Source: a virus. From it: a stretch of 27,481 nt of DNA. Where the stretch lies: the IMG/VR virus record IMGVR_UViG_3300020455_000077, positions 1 through 27,481 of that record; one strand, written 5' to 3'. Below are positions 17,101 through 26,100 of the stretch, one piece after another (position 1 is the first letter of the stretch; each line of letters begins with the position of its first letter). The position numbers and the translations under genes are program-made. The notes under the pieces are model-generated. The model saw only the letters and a program-made list of their open reading frames with translations. It did not search any database and was not told where the DNA came from.

Positions 17101-20100
17101 TGTTGTTGAACTAAGATATGTTCCTAACGGTGCTAAAGCATCTACTAGTAATTGGGCAACTGGTATTGAATATCAACATAATCCAATTAATACTAACTTA
17201 GGTGAACATACACACGCAGATTTACGTAGACATTTTACTGACAAGATTAGTAGTTTACCAGGCTATCATGATAGTGCGTTTGGTGTTACTGATTATTATA
17301 TCAGTAGTAAGGAAAATAATTTTGGTGGTACTATATTACAAGGTAATCCTGGACAACCTATGTCATGGTATCTTAAAGAAAATAATAGAAATGTAATTGT
17401 TGGTATTCGTAATGTAATGAATGATTATGATCGTTTTAAAACACAATTTGCTAATAAAGCATTACAAGTAAATAAATCTGGAATATATGAAACTACTAGA
17501 GAATTGGTTAATGAAACTTTCAACCAACTTAATGTAGGTAAAGATAGCTCATTTAAATATGCATCAAGTGGTATGTGTCATTGGTATAATGCAAGTACAC
17601 AGGAAATAACAGTAACAGATACTACAACTGTTTTTTATCTAGATAAAACAGAAAACGTAGACTATGAAACTAACAATAAAGAAGATCATGTATATGTCTA
17701 TCTTAAAGATTATGTGGCGGCTGATAGTGCGTATGTTCAAAGACTTTTAAATCGTAATGAAGATTATGTATTATTAGGAAATAAACTTACGCTTAATAGT
17801 GCAGTAACTCTTAATGGTGGTGTATCAGCAGTAATAACTATAGATCATTATAGTAGTAAAAATAATAGTTTTGTTCCATGGAGTGCTCCTAAACTGAATT
17901 TTATGAAGCCTGTAGAGCCACGTTTAAATACACCTAAAACATTACTAATAGCCCATGATGGTGCAAAAATTACTATAACTAATTCTGGAAATTTATATCG
18001 TCCGCAGGAGACAAATTATGATGTTAGATCTGCTGTACTATATGAACTAGAAAAAAGAGTAGCCGCAGGATTTCCAACATATAAAGATTATAATGATGTA
18101 AAAGAATTTAACCCTAGACATCCAGTGGGACAGAAGCATGGACAAGGAACACGCACACAATGGGCAAAACATTATAGAGCTGTATTTGAATATTGGTTAG
18201 ACAGTAATAATAGAACATATCCAAGTTTGGTTAATGCATCGGCTGTAGCAAATTATAGTAATCAAACTGATGCAGACGGTGTTACGCTACCCGGAACAGA
18301 AGCTGGTGTAATTGAATACTACTGTGGCACTACTGAGCCTCTTAACAGTCCATGGGAAATGTTTGGTTATAGAGAAACGCCAAGTTGGTGGACTACTTAC
18401 TATGATTGGAAGGATACAGCCAATGGCGGCAATGATGCAAAACGTGCGGCATTATTAATAGCATTAGCAAAAGGTCATTATAATAATCCTGCAGATACAG
18501 AAAAAACAGATAGACGTTATGTAGTTAAACAAAATATAGGTAACTTAATTACAGTAGCTGGTGTTCAACAAGATATTGTTACAGCTGGTTGGGCAACAGC
18601 TGGTAATACTAAAAAAGATTTTGTTATAGGAGATGGCTTTAGTGCTGAAGATACATTTAAAGATTCTAGTGCATATAACTTTGCATTAGTAGAAGCTGGA
18701 TTTAAAAATTGCCCATATACATTCTGGCAAACATTTTATGATCCTAGTAGTATAGTTTCAGACAATGTTATCAATAACAAAACAAGATTAAGACCGTCTG
18801 TAACAGATCCTGTATATGGTAGTCCTATAAACAAAGGAACATTAGATAACATTACTGTTACAAATACTGGAAATAACTATACTTCATCACCTACTGTTAC
18901 AGTAACAGGTGACGGAGTTGGTGCAACCGCGGTTGCAATAGTAGATAGTGGCTTAATTAAAAATATAAGAATAACCTCAGGTGGTTATGGATATAACAAC
19001 GCAGGAATTACTATAACAGATACTACTGGAACAGGTGGTAAAGGCACAGTAACACTACTAAAAAATCAAAGATATAGAACAACTGGATTAATGGCATTAA
19101 TTTGGTTACAAAATATAATCTCAAAATTTAGTGTAGATATACATGCTAGAAATCAATTAACTTCAGCACAGCCAGTTATTAACGTAGAAGGCTATACAGA
19201 TAAAAATATTATACGAGTAAGAACCTTAGGTAATAGTGCTAAATCTCCATTTGTAATGCAAGACAACGATATAGAATTAGCATTACATAAAAGTTCAGCA
19301 AAAGTTCAATTGAACTTTAGTGCTGTTAAAATAACAAAACTATCCACTGGATATCAAGTAACAGGATATGAACCAGATAGAAAGTATTTTGAATATTTTA
19401 GTGCTAACGAAGGAAATAGTACTACAGTTACGTATGGTAATTTAAGTACAGAAATATATGATAATTTTGATCTAGATTCAACTCCTAATCAATTAAATTA
19501 TGATCATACATTTCCTGATCTTCATACGTTAGCAAATTTTATGGCAGGTAGAACAGAATGGCTTATAAGCAAAGGAATACAATCTTTTAACTTTAGAGGC
19601 GTAGTTAATAATTTACTTGAATGGGCAACTACAGCTTCTATTAATGACGTACATTTTGGACATGGTACAAATAGTATATTATTCAAAGATTCTTTGGATA
19701 GATTTTTAGATAGTATTTTTTCAACAAATAAGACTTTGTTAGTTGAAGACAGAACAGAAACATCTTTAACAAGAGAATCAGAGCTGAGTAATATTAAAGC
19801 AATAAGAGATGAACTAGGTGCAACAATATACACAGAAAGTGGCGCCAACATTCTTAGAATGAATGCTAATTTTGTACAATGGGAACATGTAATCGTACTA
19901 GAAAATAAAACTACATTTAATGATAGTGTTTATAGACCAGATTTAGGCATGGGATTTGACAGTTATAAACTAGAAGGTAGAAGAACAATAAACTGGAAGG
20001 GCGAACCTAGTACAAAAGGTTATTTGATAGAAACAACAGGACTAAAATCAAATTATGATTCAAGTGTTAGAGAAGTTGAAGATGATTACTTTGTTATAGA

Positions 20101-23100
20101 TAGTAATGCATTAAACAAACAAAAACGTAAAATTGCACAAACAAGCATTGGCTATAATAAACCTGAATGGGCTAACTCATTACCTGTATCAGAAGATAAT
20201 ACATTTGATTGGTATCGTAGTGCTATAGCAACAAAAGGCACAAAAGAAAATCTAACTGCACTTAGAAGACATAACGAAGTAGTTAATCCTCTTACAGATT
20301 CTTTTAATATTAATGATCAATGGCTGTTTAAGACAAGTGACTTTGCTGGTAATAATAAATCATACATTGAAATGGAATTTAGTGACGACTTAGTAAATGT
20401 TAATCCTCAAGGTATTAAATTATCCAATGATGGTAATGCTGATACTCTTAATGATGAAATTATTACTATGCAACAAAACGATAAAAGAATGATTACCAAG
20501 TTATCAACTCCTAATCAATTTACTTTAGGTAACAACTATTACTATCAAACTGATAGCACATATACTGAATTTAATAGTTGGCTTAAAAATGCCGGATATC
20601 CATTAATGACTGAAATTGACGAACAAGCATTAACAATCAACGACATACCAGCATTATATGATTCTACAAAAGATTATGCAACTGTTGGTGCATGGGATAA
20701 TACAGTAAGTTATAAACTTGGAGATAAAGTACGTTATCAAGATAAAGTATATGAATGTAATGTGGCCGCAACCGGATATCAGACAACAACCAATCCTATT
20801 ACATGGAATGGTACTGTTAACAATCCTGTTATATTACCTGGCAATACACTAGTAATAGATGGTAATACAATTAACTTAACAAACTCTGTAACCACTGTAA
20901 CATATAACAATATTGAAGTTACTTCAAACGCATCACCTGTTGTAAATGGTGGTGACACACTTATCTTAGATGGTGCTACTGTAACATTTGCAAAATCATC
21001 TACAACAACAACGTATCCAGATTTTGCAGTAGCAGGTAGTACAGTTAATCCTACTATACAAGGTAGTGCCACAGCAACATTAATAATTAATGGCACCACA
21101 ATTAACTTTAATGAAACAGTAGCAACAACTGTTAACAGAGATTGGACTTATTGTGTAGGTGATCAGTTTACAAGTGCTAGTTCAACAAGTGTTACAGCGG
21201 CCGACAGAATTACAGCATGGACAAATTTAAGAAGTTCACTTCAAAGTGTGTATGGTAATGCTCAAACTAGAACAAAACTTGACACTTACTTAAACACTAG
21301 TGAAGCAGGATTTGATACTAGCGTACTAGTAACAGAACATGGAGCAACTGGTAACGCTACACTACAAGGACACATTTTAACATTTTTAACACAAGATGTA
21401 ACAATTATTAACGAAAAGGCAGGAACAAGTTATGTAACTGCAGATGTTTTAAGTGGCTCAACTCCTGTTAACGCAACAGATGAACAAACAACACAAACAG
21501 CGTTTAATTTAAGTAGCTACACAGACGATATACATAACTGGTTAATAGCATCAGCTAATGATTCTACTGCTATATCCGGCACTATTATTGTTATGTCAGA
21601 AGCAGGCACAGCATATAAGTTATATTCAGCCGCTGATATTGTGTCTAGAATTACAGCAGGCGCACCAACTAATGCCACCGCAAGTTTAGTTAGTAACCAA
21701 CTTACTATTACAAGAATTAATAGAATAGTAAGTGATAAGGATTTATTAATAGGACCTGGTACAGCTAACGCTGAAGTAGATAATGCCGCGACAACATTCC
21801 CTTCAAGTGGAACACTAACACATACAGGATCAGAAAATACAACTACATCAACTACCGCGGCCCTAACTGTCGCTGAAGTGGTACAGCAAATCAATGATGC
21901 AGGTATTAACAACATTGGTGCAATATTATTTGACACAAACAAAGTCAAAGTTACAAAAACAACATCGTCAAGTGATCCTAACTTAACTGTGGCAGGCACA
22001 GCCGTAACAGATTTATCAGGTGGATTTACAACTGGTACACTTACTGCAACAACTACAACATCTACTTCGCAGGCAAGTTTAAGTGTAGGTCTTGTAGCAC
22101 AAAAAATCAATGACGCCAGTATCACAGGCATAACTGCAAGTGTAGTTAACAATAGAATAGTTATTAAAAGTACAAATACTACTGGCACAATGACAAGCAC
22201 ACAGGCCGCATTAGATTTAGGTATTAATACTAATATTTTAAGCGTTACAAGAAATGCTACAACATCTACTGGTACTAATACATTTACCATCGGTAACTGG
22301 ACAGAAATAGATGAACCATTACTAGAATATATTTGGGTAGCAGACGATACTGGTTTAGGATATACCAGTATTAATAGCACTATTACAGCAAAATTTAACG
22401 GCTGGAATGTATTCAAAGTAATGGACTTAGATTTGTATGCAACAAAAATATGTGCCGCGACTACAACTGGTACAGGAAATGATGCTGAATTATCATGTAA
22501 CAAAGCACACAATTTACAAAACGGTGATATTGTGATGCTGTTAAATACAAACAGTAAACCTGCAATAGATGGATTTCATACTGTTACAAGTATAGATTCA
22601 GCAAGTACATCAAAATTCTTTATAGATCAATTTATAGACCAAGATGCAAGTTTTTCAAAAATATTGGTATTAAGACCTGTGCGTTTTACTACTGATGCAC
22701 AAAGAGATGCGGCCGTAACGGCAACTACTCATTATGAGTTTCCATTAGGTGATCTTGCATGGGTAGATGGCACAGCACAATTTACAGTTTATAAAAAAGA
22801 TACATCTACTGCATGGACAGTAAAACGTACACAAGGAGATAACCATGTTGCTCCAACAACTATACAAAGTTCTATTCTGCATGATCAAACTAGCGTATTA
22901 GCTGAAGCAGAAGCATATGATCCTTTTAAAGGCATCATTCCTGGTTTAGCAGATAAAGAAATTACATTTAAATCAATAAATGATCCTGCTATATATACAT
23001 CAAGTACAGATACAACTGCACAAATAAACCAACAGCAGGCATGGGGCAATAACTATTTAGGTAGTGTATGGTGGGATACAAACAAAGCCATCTATATAGA

Positions 23101-26100
23101 TTATGAACAAGATTCAATTGAATATAGAACACAGTATTGGGGTACGTTATTTAAAGGTGCAACAATTGATGTGTATGAATGGACCAGAAGCGATGCAACA
23201 CCTGACACTTATGCAGAAAGTGTAGCTGGTGGTAAAGAACTTAATGGTGAAGTATTAACAGGCGAAGTATATAAAGAAATAGATACATTTGGTAACGAAT
23301 TATATTATTACACAGAAGTAGATGAATATGATAGTACAGTAGGTGGTAATGTAACATATTATTACTTTTGGGTTAAAAACAAAACTAGCATACCAACTGG
23401 TACAAATCGTGTAACAAGTGTATTAAATATTGCAAATCTTATATCAAACCCAACTTCGCAGAACATTAAATGGCTTAATGCATCAGGCAAGGATAGTTTT
23501 ATTGTTTCTAATTTGCGAAATGATACAAACGAACAAACAGTATTGCAAATAAGCAATATTAGCAATGAAGATAACACGCATACGCATTGGACACCTATAA
23601 TAGAGAATGATACTGCCGTACCAGAATATTATCATAGACGTTTAAAAGATGGTTTACGAGGTAGTAACGAAAATAAAAAATTAAAAACATTCAAAGGTGA
23701 ATATTCAAATGCTACAACATATACTAAAGGTCAAGTTATAAGTATAGACGCTCCAATTCCTGCACTAGAAATTGGTGTAGCTACAAAAGGAACTACAGCT
23801 AGATTTTATCAAAGAGGTCATAACGAAACTTTTACTGTTAATGGTAGTCAACTTAATAATGGACAATTACTTACATTACAACGAGGGAAAACTTATATAT
23901 TTGATCAAAATGATTCTACTAACTTAACACACCCATTAGTGATCAGTCCTACGCTAGATGCCAAACATCAAAGTTTATCATATTATGATTCTACTACAAT
24001 TGGCGTACAATATTACTTAAATGGAGGTGAAGTTAGTTTAGCTACTTATAATAGTGCTATTAATAACCCGGCAAATATAGATGATAAGAAAATAACATTT
24101 AAGCCAGATGAAAATACTCCAAATACTTTATGGTATGGTTGTTATAATTATACTGCTATGGGTAGTGAACTATATATTATTAATGAAGAACGAGACGAAT
24201 CACCTTCTTACTATATGAGTTTAATGGATAGCAACTTAAACTATATGCCACAAACAAATAGAAGTGCATGGCGTAGAATTTACAATGTATCTAATGTAGA
24301 TGAAATTGAAGAAGAAATTCAAATACCAGAAGAAAGAATGGTACCTGATTTAGATTTACATCCATATGATCGTGTAGGTGAAAGCATACGCCCAAGTAGA
24401 AGTTGGTTTACATACAAAAATATTAGTAGAAGAGAAATAGTTAATAAATTAAACAACTTATTGTTGAACACTAATTTAGTAGATACTGTACCTGAGTATA
24501 AAACATACTTAGATGTAACTATATCACAAGGTTCAAAAGATTATGTAGTTAGTAACTATTGGGAAAATGTAGATTGGTATCATAAAGATTTTGATAAATT
24601 TATACAACCTAATAGAGAAGTAACAGAAATAACACCATTGCTTACAAGTGGCGATGCAAGTCAACTTGCCGGCAATTACGATAATGAATATATTTTAGCT
24701 AAAAATGTATTACATACAGATGGTATTAAACGTGATAGTATCTTTAAGTATGATACTACTAACAGTAAGTGGGTACCAATTTGGAAAGAAAAAGGCACAA
24801 TACAATTATCAGATGAGTTATGGGATCCAGTAAGTGGTGGATATGGTTTTGATTCGGCTGGGTTTGATAATGAAGGATTTGACCCGGACCCTATACACGA
24901 GTTTTCTAAAATACTAGATTGTTTTCGCGATAATATATTAAGTCAAGCAGATTATAATAGAGTATGGTTTTCTGGAATATATGATGCTGTTAAGGAAATG
25001 CCAAACTCAGAATGGATCAAGAAGTCAACATACATTGTTCCAAAACTTAACAAACAGGTTAACACAACAGGACGTATCGGTTATGATGCTGTACCTATAC
25101 TAGAAGAATATATAGATAAGAATAAACCTTTTACAAGTAAGTATAAAGTTAATCCTTCTTTGTTCCAAGATGAAAAAACTGTAATGGATAGAGGTTCTGC
25201 TGTGATTACAGAACACTCACGTAATATGGCAATAACTGAAAAAGTAGAAGAACATACAGATAATCAATTTTCAGAAAGATTAGGCGGTACGGCAGTAGTT
25301 GCACACGCACCATTGCCATTTAATGATTTAGATATTATTAAAACTTTTAATAGTGTAGATCATACCATTACTAGAAATCCAATTATAACAAGTTGGGAAC
25401 AACAGTATCAACAATATGTAGTAACATTAGCTAACTCTATAAGCGAAACTGAGCATTTAGTTGGTGTTATTGCTGATGTAGAAAAAGTAGCATGGGATAG
25501 TGATTATGTATATGTAAGAACAAGCGGACTTACAGATCATACTGGTGGTCCAGGATATACTGTAGCACCTGATACAGAAGGTGTTGTAAAAGATCAAAGA
25601 CCAGCAAATCCCAAACAATTTAATTGGAAATTTGTTAGAACTCCTAAAGTTGCTTCTTCTAAACCATTAAGAGGCTCAGGACCAATTGGTGCATTAACAA
25701 ATGGTGTAGCAATATTTTCGCCGCAAGATTACGAACAAACAAGCACAGGTAGTATATACTATAGAAATGAAGGTTATCTAAGAAGAAATAAAATGGATGC
25801 AAATAATGGTACTAGCTGGTCAAGTAAAGGTAGTTACGAGCCTACAGTTAGTGGATTATACTACCATTTTGATATGCCCAATGAATATAGGCAATTAGAA
25901 TCTTCAACTAAACACAGCCCATTAATAGGTTGGGCATTAGATGGATATCCAATTTATGGACAATATGGTTTTACAAATGCAGACGGAACTGGTGCCATAC
26001 TTAAAATGACAAGTAGTTATGTTCTTAAAAGTGGTGCAAGAACAGGACTAGGTGCTCCAGCTGGTAACTATGATGGATCTTATACAGCAGATTATATCTA

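Noticed and set aside
21517-22512. 331-codon minus-strand open frame
   Set aside because: It lies opposite the Ala/Thr/Val-rich repeats of the giant protein, where few antisense stops arise. The product is monotonous Val/Leu/Ala, and no promoter or ribosome site was seen.
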